From positions 620,001 to 684,000 of the forward strand of contig NZ_RQGA01000003.1 of NCBI RefSeq assembly GCF_004769575.1: a DNA stretch of 64,000 nucleotides, in the 5' to 3' direction. The translations under genes and the position numbers were made by a program. Positions 1-8,522 of this stretch are shown here, piece after piece. This DNA is from Leptospira perdikensis. GTDB lineage: Bacteria; Spirochaetota; Leptospiria; Leptospirales; Leptospiraceae. How positions within the stretch are numbered: position 1 is the stretch's first letter; every line of letters starts with the position of its first letter. The notes beneath the pieces are model-generated. The model saw only the letters and a program-made list of their open reading frames with translations. It was not told the origin of the DNA and ran no database searches.

Positions 1-464
1 GTTGCCCCATAAGGCATTTCCCATTCTTTATGACAAACTGTGGCAGTGAGTCGTTTTAAATCCGATACTTGTTTGAATACTGATTTAGGAACATCTGCGG
101 CAGCCACAAGAACTACAGCATAGGGATTGGCTTTCACAATGGTATGGGCTTGCCCAATTGCTCCACCAACACTTGCTCCGCCTAAATCCACTGTATGGCA
201 AGCAAGCCCACCAAATCCTAAATCGTTTGCATCTTTGACAGTAAATCCATAACCTTCGCGACCAAGAGATTGGGCTTCAATGGAAACAAAATCAGTTAGG
301 TGAGGAGCAATGGACGAACGATCCGTTCCTAAATATCCAAAAAGTTTATCTACGGAACGGAAAAGTAGGGAATGATATTTTTCTAAAGGAGAAAGATTTT
401 TGTAAACTTCCGAATCAAATTCAGATTCGATGGTGTCACTGACACCGAGTAAAATTGGGTTCAT
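1..464 (-). CDS. Thiolase-like protein, 3' part outside window
   Basis: Only about the first 154 residues are present; the reading frame stays open to the window edge. The N-terminus contains GGASVGGAIGQAH followed by a strand and VAAADVPKS, which fits the first nucleophile helix of thiolase-fold enzymes and the usual glycine-rich stretch after it. Where condensing thiolases carry a cysteine (C-A/S-S-G), this protein reads G-G-A-S, so classical thiolase catalysis is doubtful in this half. The ATG at 464 follows the stop of the upstream gene by about 15 bases, and GGAAGG lies about 19 bases upstream of it, which is far for a ribosome binding site. It is probably the last gene of the four-gene minus-strand group. 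The thiolase-like assignment is by motif only. Confidence 0.6.
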   Translation of the reverse strand, partial: MNPILLGVSDTIESEFDSEVYKNLSPLEKYHSLLFRSVDKLFGYLGTDRSSIAPHLTDFVSIEAQSLGREGYGFTVKDANDLGFGGLACHTVDLGGASVGGAIGQAHTIVKANPYAVVLVAAADVPKSVFKQVSDLKRLTATVCHKEWEMPYGA

Positions 465-479
465 GATGGCACATTAGAA

Positions 480-1274
480 TTAACCTTCCATATTCATCAA
501 CGCATTCATTCGAAAATCTTGTATGATTTGTTTGCATCGTTCAGTAATTCGAGTGAGGCTTTCTCCGAATTTTTTTCCGCCAAAAGAACTGTGGGCGTTG
601 GGGTAATCCTTTTCATTGACTTGTACAATCATATCTGGATTAATTCTGTTTTTACTGACTAAATCTTGCACGGCTACGGTAATATTTCTTAGTGCAATAC
701 ATCCATCTTTTAAAAGATTCTGTGAAGCCTTTTCGATCACAATATTGTTTCCATTGGCATCAAGTAATGTTTTGATAAACTCTTGCATTTTCATCGAAGG
801 TAGGCCACGTCTTGTCATTCCAATTCGTTCTACTTGCAAAACTGCGTCTTGTAAAAAAGAATACTCTGGAGTTCCCTTAAAGATATAAATGAGAACAGGA
901 AGTTCCGTTTCTGTAAAATCCAACATCGCTCCATAGAAGTATCTTGTTTCTACTTTTGCGAGTGGATGAAAATCCACTTTCTTATAGTTGGCTAACTTTT
1001 CAATGGACTCGTCCATGATCCGATTGAGTGTTTGTGCTTTGGCTGCTTCTTTTTTCGCAGCAAGTTCTTGGAATTTGGATTTTAATTGTTCGAGGAATGT
1101 TACTTCTTCTGTTAGAAATTTTGTGATATTGCCACGAAGTTTTAGAATTTGTAAATATCTTTGTTCGAATCCTGTTTGGTCAAAGGCTTTGGGATTTAGT
1201 TTTCCGTGTTCTTGGTATTCGGCTCTAATTTTTTCTAATATTGCTTTTGTTTCTGCTTCCGACAGTTCTTTCAT
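480..1274 (-). CDS. Conserved hypothetical protein, helical
   Basis: 264 residues, with no signal peptide or membrane segment. The first 100 residues are lysine- and glutamate-rich and look helical or coiled-coil. The rest is mixed, with an aromatic patch (ETRYFYGAMLDF) and a C-terminal half rich in hydrophobic residues. I do not recognise a family. It overlaps the upstream gene by four bases (ATGA-type junction at 1271-1274), so the two are probably translationally coupled. The predicted product is cytoplasmic and may act with the two preceding genes, which share this coupling. Confidence 0.75.
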   Translation of the reverse strand: MKELSEAETKAILEKIRAEYQEHGKLNPKAFDQTGFEQRYLQILKLRGNITKFLTEEVTFLEQLKSKFQELAAKKEAAKAQTLNRIMDESIEKLANYKKVDFHPLAKVETRYFYGAMLDFTETELPVLIYIFKGTPEYSFLQDAVLQVERIGMTRRGLPSMKMQEFIKTLLDANGNNIVIEKASQNLLKDGCIALRNITVAVQDLVSKNRINPDMIVQVNEKDYPNAHSSFGGKKFGESLTRITERCKQIIQDFRMNALMNMEG

Positions 1275-2422
1275 TTCGATTGTTTCCAGTGTTCTATATC
1301 AAGTATGGTTTTATCCAAATCTTGTGCAAAATAAAGGGATGCATTTTTAGCGTCAACATACATCAACTGGTTCGCATATTGTAATTGTTTGACCTGAATT
1401 TCGTTTTTTAGGTTTAAAATATTTAACAATTGCAAACTAAGTTTTTTGAAGTCTTTGACTATAGTATCGGAATGTCTTTGCATTTCAAACAGATGTAGTC
1501 TGTTTAATTTTTCCTTATCCGATTCAATAAATTTCATTTCTTCCCTTTTTTCTGCAGGTGCTTTCGAGATATAATACGTAATAGGACGAGGATATGATGT
1601 CATTTCTTTGTGAAGATCGACCATTTTATCTAGGGCTTCAAAAACTTGTGATTCCATTTCACGAGCAAAGTTCCCCACTATATTTTTGTTTTCGGAAGGA
1701 TCTCCTGTGAGTTCAAAAATTCGGGAAGACTGTAAGTTCCGAATGATAGCGGTCACTCGTTCTCGATAAGTGGATAATAATTTAATAAAATCTTCTATAC
1801 TTTGAAAAGCCGTTTTGTCTCCGGAATCTTCTCCCACTTGTAAATTGGGTTCTGTATTTTTAGCTTCTTCTGTTTCTTCTGGTTTTGGTAAATCCGGAGT
1901 GTTGAGAAGCCCGTCATGGGAGAGCACTTCCTTAATGGGGAGAAGGGGTGGTGGTGTTTCTCCTTCAAATATATCCAAATCCACATCTTCCTGCATCAGG
2001 TTTTCTTCTGGATTTGTTGGGGTAAATCCAGGTTTATCTTTTTGAGAATCTATCGGTTTTTCTATAGGATTTTGCTGTGTTTGTGATTGGGCACCAACTA
2101 ACTTACTTAATATGGGGTTTGCTTTTAAACCTTCGGAGATTTGAGTTGGGGGCGTAGGAGTGGTAGAAGCAGCTGGGTTCGCTGAAGGTTTTGATGTATC
2201 TGGCAATTGAGAAGTGGAGGCTTGTGGAACCACTTCAAAATGATTGCCGATAAGTTTTAAAATCTCAATTCTACGTGTATCTTTATTGAAACGTAGCGCA
2301 TAACGATTGTTATCTTTGTCAATATACCTTTGTTGGATCTGAGAAATTGATAATTTGATAGGATCAATTTCAGAAATGGAATCTATTTTTATATAATGGT
2401 ATTTTGATTTATCGGGAGTCAC
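1271..2422 (-). CDS. Hypothetical protein with Pro/Gln-rich linker
   Basis: 383 residues and no signal peptide. A short N-terminal region of about 70 residues, containing KDNNRYALRFNKDTRRIEIL, is followed by a low-complexity linker (roughly residues 70-200) rich in Pro, Thr, Gln, Ser and Glu. A helical C-terminal half follows, with many Lys/Glu and Leu residues. The layout suggests two folded parts joined by a disordered tether. Four-base overlaps on both sides (with 480-1274 and 2419-2703) place it in the middle of a coupled three-gene unit. No known family recognised. Confidence 0.75.
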   Translation of the reverse strand: MTPDKSKYHYIKIDSISEIDPIKLSISQIQQRYIDKDNNRYALRFNKDTRRIEILKLIGNHFEVVPQASTSQLPDTSKPSANPAASTTPTPPTQISEGLKANPILSKLVGAQSQTQQNPIEKPIDSQKDKPGFTPTNPEENLMQEDVDLDIFEGETPPPLLPIKEVLSHDGLLNTPDLPKPEETEEAKNTEPNLQVGEDSGDKTAFQSIEDFIKLLSTYRERVTAIIRNLQSSRIFELTGDPSENKNIVGNFAREMESQVFEALDKMVDLHKEMTSYPRPITYYISKAPAEKREEMKFIESDKEKLNRLHLFEMQRHSDTIVKDFKKLSLQLLNILNLKNEIQVKQLQYANQLMYVDAKNASLYFAQDLDKTILDIEHWKQSK

Positions 2423-2703
2423 AGTCGTAAAATTTCCAACAAAGCTTCTGTGAAAGCATACGAGAGTAATACGTTCGGGTCAACTTCCTTCTCCCGAGAA
2501 ATCAAAGTTAAGGTAAAAAAATCATACCGGTTGAGCTCCATACGTTGATAATGGCCTGATTCTCGTTTTTCAAAGCTTCCAGGTTCCATTCCTTCTACTT
2601 TTAGGGACAATATAGCCATTTTCGTGACAAGACCTAGATCCAAATTTCTTTGTTTGAGGATTTCATAAAGTTCGGAATCGATCCAAAGTAGAATGGGGAA
2701 CAT
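2419..2703 (-). CDS. Small hypothetical protein, operon leader
   Basis: 94 residues, predicted cytoplasmic, opening with MFPILLWIDSELYEILKQRN. It is the first gene of the minus-strand group that continues into 1271-2422 through a four-base overlap. GGAGAA lies just upstream of the ATG and works as a ribosome binding site. I do not recognise a domain. The coupling suggests it forms a complex or shares a pathway with the downstream proteins. Confidence 0.7.
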   Translation of the reverse strand: MFPILLWIDSELYEILKQRNLDLGLVTKMAILSLKVEGMEPGSFEKRESGHYQRMELNRYDFFTLTLISREKEVDPNVLLSYAFTEALLEILRL

Positions 2704-2767
2704 GGTTTTCTCCTATGGAAAGGGGTTGCGGAGGCTCTCTTTGGTACCCTTTTTTTTCTCTTTCGCC

Positions 2768-2798
2768 TTGACCGGCAGGGTGGTACTCAAAAGATAAG
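2768..2798 (+). promoter_or_regulatory. Candidate promoter of rpsT
   Basis: TTGACC (2768-2773) is a good -35 match. The best -10 is GATAAG (2793-2798) with a long 19-base spacer. The site lies in the gap between the divergent genes at 2703 and 2825. The -10 match is weak. Confidence 0.3.
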
Positions 2799-2824
2799 TA
2801 AAAATTCCTCGTAGGGGACATTCC

Positions 2825-3100
2825 TTGGCTAATTTAAAATCATCTAAAAAAGACATTCGTAGAACCGCTCGTAGAAAAGAGCGAAATGGTGAGGATCGCA
2901 CTGAATTGCGTACTTACGCTCGTCTTCTCATCAAAGCAATCAAAGCTGGAGACAAAACAGAAGCTCTTACAGTATTCTCTAAACTTGCTTCCAAGTTGGA
3001 CAGAGCTGCAAAAACTAAACTCATTCATAAGAAAAATGCGGATCGTAAAAAATCACGTATGGCACTTCGAATCAACTCCATCGAAACAAAAGCCGCCTAA
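2825..3100 (+). CDS. rpsT: 30S ribosomal protein S20
   Basis: 91 residues, strongly basic, beginning MANLKSSKKDIRRTARRKER, which is the typical S20 N-terminus that binds 16S rRNA helices; KKSRMALRIN near the end is the other conserved helix. S20 is a primary binder of the small subunit. The initiation codon is TTG at 2825, fixed by the conserved N-terminus and an AGGGGA ribosome binding site eight to nine bases upstream. No in-frame ATG would give this N-terminus. A strong intrinsic terminator follows, so the gene is probably monocistronic. The TTG start may limit expression, as non-ATG starts are known to do for S20 in other bacteria. Confidence 0.97.
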   Translation: MANLKSSKKDIRRTARRKERNGEDRTELRTYARLLIKAIKAGDKTEALTVFSKLASKLDRAAKTKLIHKKNADRKKSRMALRINSIETKAA

Positions 3101-3126
3101 CATTTGCTTTTAGCTAGAAGGAATGA

Positions 3127-3149
3127 GGCCACCATTGGTGGCCTTTTTT
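3127..3149 (+). terminator. Intrinsic terminator after rpsT
   Basis: A 7 bp GC-rich stem (GGCCACC with GGTGGCC, loop ATT) is followed by six T residues, 26 bases after the rpsT stop codon. Confidence 0.9.
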
Positions 3150-3203
3150 ATTTCTAAATCTTATTTACAAAAATCTCCACTCCGGTTCACTGGTCATAAC
3201 AAC

Positions 3204-3276
3204 GGGCGATTAGCTCAGCTGGGAGAGCAGCTGCCTTACAAGCAGCGGGTCGGCAGTTCAATCCTGTCATCGCCCA
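3204..3276 (+). tRNA. tRNA-Val (anticodon TAC)
   Basis: A complete 73-base cloverleaf. The acceptor stem GGGCGAT pairs with ATCGCCC, the D-arm starts TAGCTC, the anticodon stem GCTGC/GCAGC holds loop CTTACAA with anticodon TAC, and the T-arm is GGCAG-TTCAATC-CTGTC (one G-T pair). The discriminator is A. The 3' CCA is not encoded. Confidence 0.97.
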
Positions 3277-3381
3277 AACCGTTTTTCTTTTTATCTTCAC
3301 GTTAATTCCACGTCACTGACACATTCCAAAAAGCAAAAAGATAGACTTGCAGTGTGAATCCACCAGCTTTGATAGTATTGT

Positions 3382-4758
3382 ATGCGATTTACGAAAGAGT
3401 ATGATCTGTCCTCCCTGATGATTTCTATCTCCGGTGTCCGGGGAAAAATTGGGTTAGGATTTGGCCTGGAAGAGGCATTGGCATTTTCAAAATCATTTGC
3501 TTCTATGATGAATGGCGGGACGGCAGTGATTGGGCGGGATTCAAGACCAAGTGGGCCTTACTTAGAATCACTTCTCACCTCGGCATTGTTAGCTTCTGGA
3601 AATTCTGTTTTAACATTGGGTTTGGTTCCTACTCCCACTACCAAAGCGGTTGTCAATCTTTCGAAAGCCAATGGCGGAATTATGATCTCTGCCTCACACA
3701 ATCCTATGGATTGGAATGCATTTAAATTCATTTCTAAAAAAGGTTTTTTCTTTTCGGCAGAGGAAAACAAAAAACTTCTTTCGATCATTCAAAATGGATC
3801 TTATCCGAAAGAACAAATTTCACCTAAAGGATATATTGATTCCGGTGAAGATTACATTGACCTTCATTTATCTTCTGTTTTGAAACGAGTGAATGTAGCC
3901 AAAATCAAAAAGAAAAAATTTACTGTTTTTGTTGATGCGGTAGGTGGGGCAGGTTCCTACGTTGTGCCAAAGTTTTTACAGATGTTAGGTTGTAAGGTTG
4001 TGGCACATAATTGTAACCCGGATGGAACTTTCCCAAGACCTCCAGAACCTACTGCGGCCGCTTTAAAATCAGTGGAACCATATTTTAAAAAATCCAAAGC
4101 AGACATTGGTTTTGCTCTGGATCCTGATGCGGATAGACTCGTTTTATTTTCTCCCAAACGTGGTGCAGTTTCTGAGGAATACACTTTGCCATTGGCACTC
4201 ATGAATGTTCTCTCTACAGCAAAGAAAAAAGCCAAGGTCGTTGTGAACTTATCTACTTCCTTTTTAAACGAAGAGGTTGGATCACGATTTGGTGCCGAAG
4301 TCATTCGCAGCAAAGTGGGTGAAGCAAACGTAGTAGAAGAAATGTTGAAAACCAAAGCTGTGTTTGGTGGTGAGGGGAACGGTGGTGTGATTGATCCAAC
4401 CATCCCTTCTTTTGGTAGGGACACTTTGTCCGGAATTGCACATATCCTGAATCTTATGGCAGAAACTGGTAAATCAGCGGATGCTCTTTTGGACGAACTG
4501 CCGTCACTTTATATGGACAAACAATCCTTTCCTTTGGCAACGGGAATGTCTTTAGAAAGTCTTTATGAAAAATTTAAGTCAGAGTTTTCTCCGAAAGTCA
4601 TTTCAGAGAAAGACGGACTTTGGATGTATGTATCCGATTCTTGGATCCATATACGTCCTTCCAATACAGAACCAATCTTTCGTGTCATTACTGAAACTAA
4701 ATCCAAATCAGATTTGGAAACTACCTTAAAGAGGGTAAAACAATGTGTGGAATCGTAG
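3382..4758 (+). CDS. glmM: Phosphoglucosamine mutase / phosphohexomutase
   Basis: 458-residue alpha-D-phosphohexomutase. Visible motifs in order are SGVRGKIG near the N-terminus, the catalytic phosphoserine loop SASHNP (about residue 105), the metal-binding loop DPDADR (about residue 250), the sugar-binding loop GGEGNGGVIDP, and the phosphate-binding loop RPSNTEP near the C-terminus. The variant GEGNGG and SGVRG loops resemble archaeal-type GlmM/ManB more than E. coli GlmM. Its position directly before glmS (16-base overlap) supports conversion of glucosamine-6-phosphate to glucosamine-1-phosphate. The start is uncertain: a possible promoter (TTGCAG 3347-3352, GATAGT 3371-3376) would put transcription near 3383, which would favour the in-frame ATG at 3418. 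Phosphomannomutase activity cannot be excluded. Confidence 0.88.
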   Translation: MRFTKEYDLSSLMISISGVRGKIGLGFGLEEALAFSKSFASMMNGGTAVIGRDSRPSGPYLESLLTSALLASGNSVLTLGLVPTPTTKAVVNLSKANGGIMISASHNPMDWNAFKFISKKGFFFSAEENKKLLSIIQNGSYPKEQISPKGYIDSGEDYIDLHLSSVLKRVNVAKIKKKKFTVFVDAVGGAGSYVVPKFLQMLGCKVVAHNCNPDGTFPRPPEPTAAALKSVEPYFKKSKADIGFALDPDADRLVLFSPKRGAVSEEYTLPLALMNVLSTAKKKAKVVVNLSTSFLNEEVGSRFGAEVIRSKVGEANVVEEMLKTKAVFGGEGNGGVIDPTIPSFGRDTLSGIAHILNLMAETGKSADALLDELPSLYMDKQSFPLATGMSLESLYEKFKSEFSPKVISEKDGLWMYVSDSWIHIRPSNTEPIFRVITETKSKSDLETTLKRVKQCVES

Positions 4759-6578
4759 GTTATTTAGGAAAAAGAGAGGCACTTCCTCTCATCATCAAAG
4801 GTCTCAAACGCCTTGAATACCGCGGATATGATAGTGCCGGTGTTGCTTTGTTAAATGGTGGACTTGATATCGTTAAAAAGAAAGGAAAAGTTGCCGATCT
4901 AGAAAACGAAATTGGTGATCGTAAGTTGGTTGCTACTCTTGGAATTGGTCACACTCGTTGGGCCACTCATGGAGAACCCAATGATCGTAACGCCCACCCA
5001 CATACAAGTTCTGATGGAAAATTGGCAATCATCCATAATGGGATCATTGAAAACTATGGTTCCATCAAAAAAGAATTAGAGGGGAATGGACATACTTTTA
5101 AGTCAGATACTGATTCTGAAGTTCTCATTCACTTAATTGAGGAAATTAAAAAACAAAACAACTGTTCCATTGAGGAAGCAGTTCGCTTAGCTCTGAATGA
5201 AGTGGTTGGTGCTTATGCCATAGTCATCCTTTCGAAAGAAAATGAAAGAATGATGATTGCAGCAAGAAAAGGTTCTCCACTTGTGATTGGAATTGGTGAG
5301 GATGAATACTTTGTTGCTTCTGACGCAACACCTATCATTGAATATACGAACAACGTAACTTATTTAAATGACCAAGAAATGGCCATCATTAAAGACGGAA
5401 ACTTGGTGGTTAAAAACTTAGAAAATGTAACCAAAACTCCATTCATTCAAAAATTAGAATTGGATTTGGAAGACATAGAAAAGGGTGGATACCCACATTT
5501 TATGTTAAAAGAAATCTTTGAACAACCAAAGTCTGTGCGTGATGCCATGCGTGGACGTTTGGTTTCGAGAGAACACCATTTATTCTTAAGTGGGATTGAC
5601 CAATATTTAAATCGTTTTTTAAATGCCGATCGTTTGATCCTTGTGGGTTGTGGAACATCTTGGCATGCAGGTCTAATTGGTGAGTATCTATTTGAAGACT
5701 TGGCGCGAATTCCTACAGAAGTAGAATACGCATCAGAGTTTCGTTATCGTAACCCCATTGTGACGGAAAGAGACGTGATCATTGCTGTCTCTCAGTCAGG
5801 AGAAACGGCCGATACACTTGCTGCCATAGAACTTGCTAAATCAAAAGGTGCTTTGATTTTTGGAGTTTGTAATGTGGTAGGTTCATCGATTGCCCGTGCC
5901 TCTCATGCCGGAGCATATCTACATGCCGGTCCAGAGATCGGTGTAGCATCTACTAAAGCTTTTACTTCGCAAGTTAGTATCCTTACAATGATGGCTTTGT
6001 ATCTGGGTCTGAAAAAAGGTTCTATTTCTTTATCTGACTACCAAACTCTTCTGCTCGAATTGGATTCGATCCCAGATAAGGTTGCAAAAATTTTAACTAA
6101 AGACGATGCTATATTAAAAATTGCTGAAAACTTCTATCGTGCGTCTAACTTTCTTTATTTGGGTCGTGGGTTTAACTTCCCTGTCGCCTTGGAAGGTGCA
6201 TTAAAGTTAAAAGAAATTTCCTACATTCATGCAGAAGGATATCCGGCAGCAGAAATGAAACATGGGCCGATTGCCCTCATTGATGAAGATATGCCCGTTG
6301 TGTTCATTGCCACAAAAGATGGTTCATACGAAAAAGTGATCTCCAATATCCAAGAAGTCAAAGCTAGGAAAGGAAAGGTGATTGCGATTGTAACAGAAGG
6401 GGACACAGATATAAAAGCTATGGCTGATTATACCTTTGAAATTCCGAAAACAGCGGATGCTCTCGTTCCGTTACTTGCTGTGATTCCTTTACAACTTTTA
6501 TCTTACCACATAGCAATCCTTAGGGGATGTAATGTGGACCAACCGAGAAACTTGGCGAAATCTGTAACTGTGGAGTAA
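4743..6578 (+). CDS. glmS: Glutamine--fructose-6-phosphate aminotransferase
   Basis: 611 residues, the usual family length. The N-terminal glutaminase domain starts MCGIVGYLG with Cys2 as nucleophile and contains GHTRWATHG and HNGIIENY. Two SIS sugar-isomerase domains follow, with VGCGTSWHAG, SQSGETADT, the KEISYIHAEGY loop and the C-terminal DQPRNLAKSVTVE. It makes glucosamine-6-phosphate from fructose-6-phosphate and glutamine, the entry step to UDP-GlcNAc for peptidoglycan and lipid A. The start lies inside the end of glmM (16-base overlap), so translation is probably coupled. No glmS ribozyme is possible in this arrangement because there is no untranslated leader. Confidence 0.97.
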   Translation: MCGIVGYLGKREALPLIIKGLKRLEYRGYDSAGVALLNGGLDIVKKKGKVADLENEIGDRKLVATLGIGHTRWATHGEPNDRNAHPHTSSDGKLAIIHNGIIENYGSIKKELEGNGHTFKSDTDSEVLIHLIEEIKKQNNCSIEEAVRLALNEVVGAYAIVILSKENERMMIAARKGSPLVIGIGEDEYFVASDATPIIEYTNNVTYLNDQEMAIIKDGNLVVKNLENVTKTPFIQKLELDLEDIEKGGYPHFMLKEIFEQPKSVRDAMRGRLVSREHHLFLSGIDQYLNRFLNADRLILVGCGTSWHAGLIGEYLFEDLARIPTEVEYASEFRYRNPIVTERDVIIAVSQSGETADTLAAIELAKSKGALIFGVCNVVGSSIARASHAGAYLHAGPEIGVASTKAFTSQVSILTMMALYLGLKKGSISLSDYQTLLLELDSIPDKVAKILTKDDAILKIAENFYRASNFLYLGRGFNFPVALEGALKLKEISYIHAEGYPAAEMKHGPIALIDEDMPVVFIATKDGSYEKVISNIQEVKARKGKVIAIVTEGDTDIKAMADYTFEIPKTADALVPLLAVIPLQLLSYHIAILRGCNVDQPRNLAKSVTVE

Positions 6579-6581
6579 ACA

Positions 6582-7613
6582 GTGAACCTTTTACTTGATG
6601 ATTCTAGAAGAAGTCCGTCTCTCCAACCATTATCGAGATTCCATGCTTTTTTTGAATGGAATCTCGGTGGGATCACCTTACTCGAAAAACTAGAACGTAA
6701 GTATCCAGGGGCTAAGATATTTTATAAAGGCCCTGACCAAGCATTCGAGAAACTGATCTTTCATAGATATCCACATGTTTTACCTGCAAACTTAGAAACC
6801 TATGATTCGATTTATAGTTCGGATTCTTATTTACCTTGGGAACTATTGGGTACAGTCACTTCTATCATTGAAGACACACTCACTTTAGAAAAAGATTGGA
6901 AACGGTTTCGTCAAAAGTACAAAGCAAAACAATCTGGATTTTCCATTGTTGGTAAAGAAAAACATCTCTACATCCATCCACAGGCAACTGTCTATCCAGG
7001 TGTTGTTTTTGATACAACTCACGGCCCCATCCTCATTGAAGATGGGGCCAAAATTTCTTCGTTTAGTTTTTTAGAAGGTCCCCTCTTTGTTGGAAAAAAT
7101 ACCCAAATTGACAATGCTCGGATTACTGGAGGATGCCTTATAGGAAACCAGTGTCGAATTGGTGGGGAAGTAGAAAATTCTATCATTCTGGATTATACCA
7201 ACAAACACCATGAAGGTTTCCTCGGTCATAGTTTTGTTTCTACCTGGGTGAACTTAGGTGCTTTATCCACAACTAGTGATTTAAAAAATAACTATGGAAT
7301 CGTAAAACTAAAAATTGGTGATTCTGTTGTTAACACGGGTACCATTAAGTTTGGATCTCTCATTGGTCCCTTTACAAAACTAGCCATTGGTGTGATGTCG
7401 AATACAGGAACTGTATTTGATATTGCGAGTAATATCGTCGAATCCAGAATCCAAGGTTATGTTCCTGCATTCACTTGGATCAAACCTGGTGGACGATACC
7501 GTTTGGAAGAATTTCTTTTTGATACCAAAAAAATAATGGCCCGTCGTGGGATGAACCTTTTTGATTTTGAAGATGAATATTTAAGAAAGTTATACGGAAG
7601 TTTTGCGGAGTAA
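6582..7613 (+). CDS. GlmU-family nucleotidyltransferase-like protein with left-handed beta-helix
   Basis: 343 residues, GTG start at 6582 three bases after glmS. The first ~115 residues (LLLDDSRRSPSLQPLSRFHA onward) resemble the divergent NTP-transferase domain of the alternative GlmU family known from Bacteroidetes and spirochaetes. They lack the canonical GxGTRM pyrophosphorylase loop. From about residue 125 there are hexapeptide-repeat turns (VYPGVVF, ISSFSFLEG, IDNARITGG, IGNQCRIGG) ending in TWIKPGGRY, typical of left-handed beta-helix acyltransferases. Following glmM and glmS, it most likely acetylates and/or uridylylates glucosamine-1-phosphate to give UDP-GlcNAc. The exact split of activities is inference. 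Confidence 0.8.
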   Translation: MNLLLDDSRRSPSLQPLSRFHAFFEWNLGGITLLEKLERKYPGAKIFYKGPDQAFEKLIFHRYPHVLPANLETYDSIYSSDSYLPWELLGTVTSIIEDTLTLEKDWKRFRQKYKAKQSGFSIVGKEKHLYIHPQATVYPGVVFDTTHGPILIEDGAKISSFSFLEGPLFVGKNTQIDNARITGGCLIGNQCRIGGEVENSIILDYTNKHHEGFLGHSFVSTWVNLGALSTTSDLKNNYGIVKLKIGDSVVNTGTIKFGSLIGPFTKLAIGVMSNTGTVFDIASNIVESRIQGYVPAFTWIKPGGRYRLEEFLFDTKKIMARRGMNLFDFEDEYLRKLYGSFAE

Positions 7614-7615
7614 CA

Positions 7616-8521
7616 ATGACCCCCAGTTTGTTAGAACATATCAATTCTGGTAAAACAGTAGAAATTGACAACCTACGTTTTTTTTATTTAGATGAAGGGA
7701 AAGGGGATGAGATCATTCTTCTTCTGCCTGGGTTTTTGACAACATCATATAACTACCGTAAATTGGTGAATTTGTTATCTACTCATTATCGAGTGATTGC
7801 CCTTGATTTTTTGGGAACTGGATTTAGCACAAGACCAGATGGTCCTCTTTCTCATAGACTTCAGGCGCATTACCTGGCTCCGTTTTTAGAGAAGGTTGTA
7901 GGGGATAAAAAAGTTCATGTTGTTGCATTTGATTATGCACTTCCCATACTTTGTTTTACTTTTAAAGAACATGCTTCTCAGTATAAATCTTTATCCATTT
8001 TGGGTGGATTTATGAAATTACCAAAATTTCGGTTTTATTTCCCCTTACACTTTCTACGATTACCACTCATTGGTGAAGTGTTTTCTTTTTTGTTTCGACC
8101 GCCACTGCTTCGTTTGTTTTATAAATTGTTTTTAGTCAAAAAAACACACCACTTAACTTATGAATGGGAAAAGACCATGTATCATTTGTTATTTGAAGGA
8201 AAGGCTCGCAAAAACACGTTAGAGTTTGTTCGTAATGTGGATCGTTCGACTCATGCTCTTCGCGAAATTGAAGAAGGTGCTAAAAACTTTGTAGGCCTTC
8301 GCCAAATTTATTTAGGTGACGAGGATTTTCGTATCTCTCCAAACCAAACCGAATACATGAAAGAAACACTTCGGACAAGTAGTCTTGTTTTTCTTCCCGC
8401 AAAACACCTTCCTATGGAAGAATGTCCAGAAGTTGTTTTTGAAAAACTTCATTATTTTGTAGATTCCTTCTCACATAAAAAAACAAAAACCTTTCATTTT
8501 AATAAACAGAACAAGGATTGA
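7616..8521 (+). CDS. Alpha/beta hydrolase fold protein
   Basis: 301 residues. [16 protein letters not shown] supplies the oxyanion-hole strand-turn, and [15 protein letters not shown] is the conserved loop after strand 4. The nucleophile elbow reads VVAFDYALP, with Asp where most family members carry Ser in GxSx[11 protein letters not shown] near the C-terminus supplies the catalytic His. An Asp nucleophile is typical of the dehalogenase/epoxide hydrolase branch, although the flanking glycines are missing. A basic, aromatic insertion between about residues 140 and 190 could form a lid. The gene starts two bases after the glmU-like gene and ends one base before mccB. Substrate unknown. Confidence 0.8.
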   Translation: MTPSLLEHINSGKTVEIDNLRFFYLDEGKGDEIILLLPGFLTTSYNYRKLVNLLSTHYRVIALDFLGTGFSTRPDGPLSHRLQAHYLAPFLEKVVGDKKVHVVAFDYALPILCFTFKEHASQYKSLSILGGFMKLPKFRFYFPLHFLRLPLIGEVFSFLFRPPLLRLFYKLFLVKKTHHLTYEWEKTMYHLLFEGKARKNTLEFVRNVDRSTHALREIEEGAKNFVGLRQIYLGDEDFRISPNQTEYMKETLRTSSLVFLPAKHLPMEECPEVVFEKLHYFVDSFSHKKTKTFHFNKQNKD

Positions 8522-8522
8522 T

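Noticed and set aside
2713..2901. Open frame on the minus strand next to rpsT
   Set aside because: It is antisense to the rpsT start and its promoter region and shows no domain or ribosome binding site.
3123..3305. Open frame across the terminator and tRNA-Val
   Set aside because: It reads through the tRNA gene, which is unlikely to encode a protein.
3347..3376. Promoter TTGCAG-N18-GATAGT upstream of glmM
   Set aside because: Only four of six bases match in the -10, the spacer is long, and it would begin transcription at the annotated start codon. Kept only as an argument for an alternative start.
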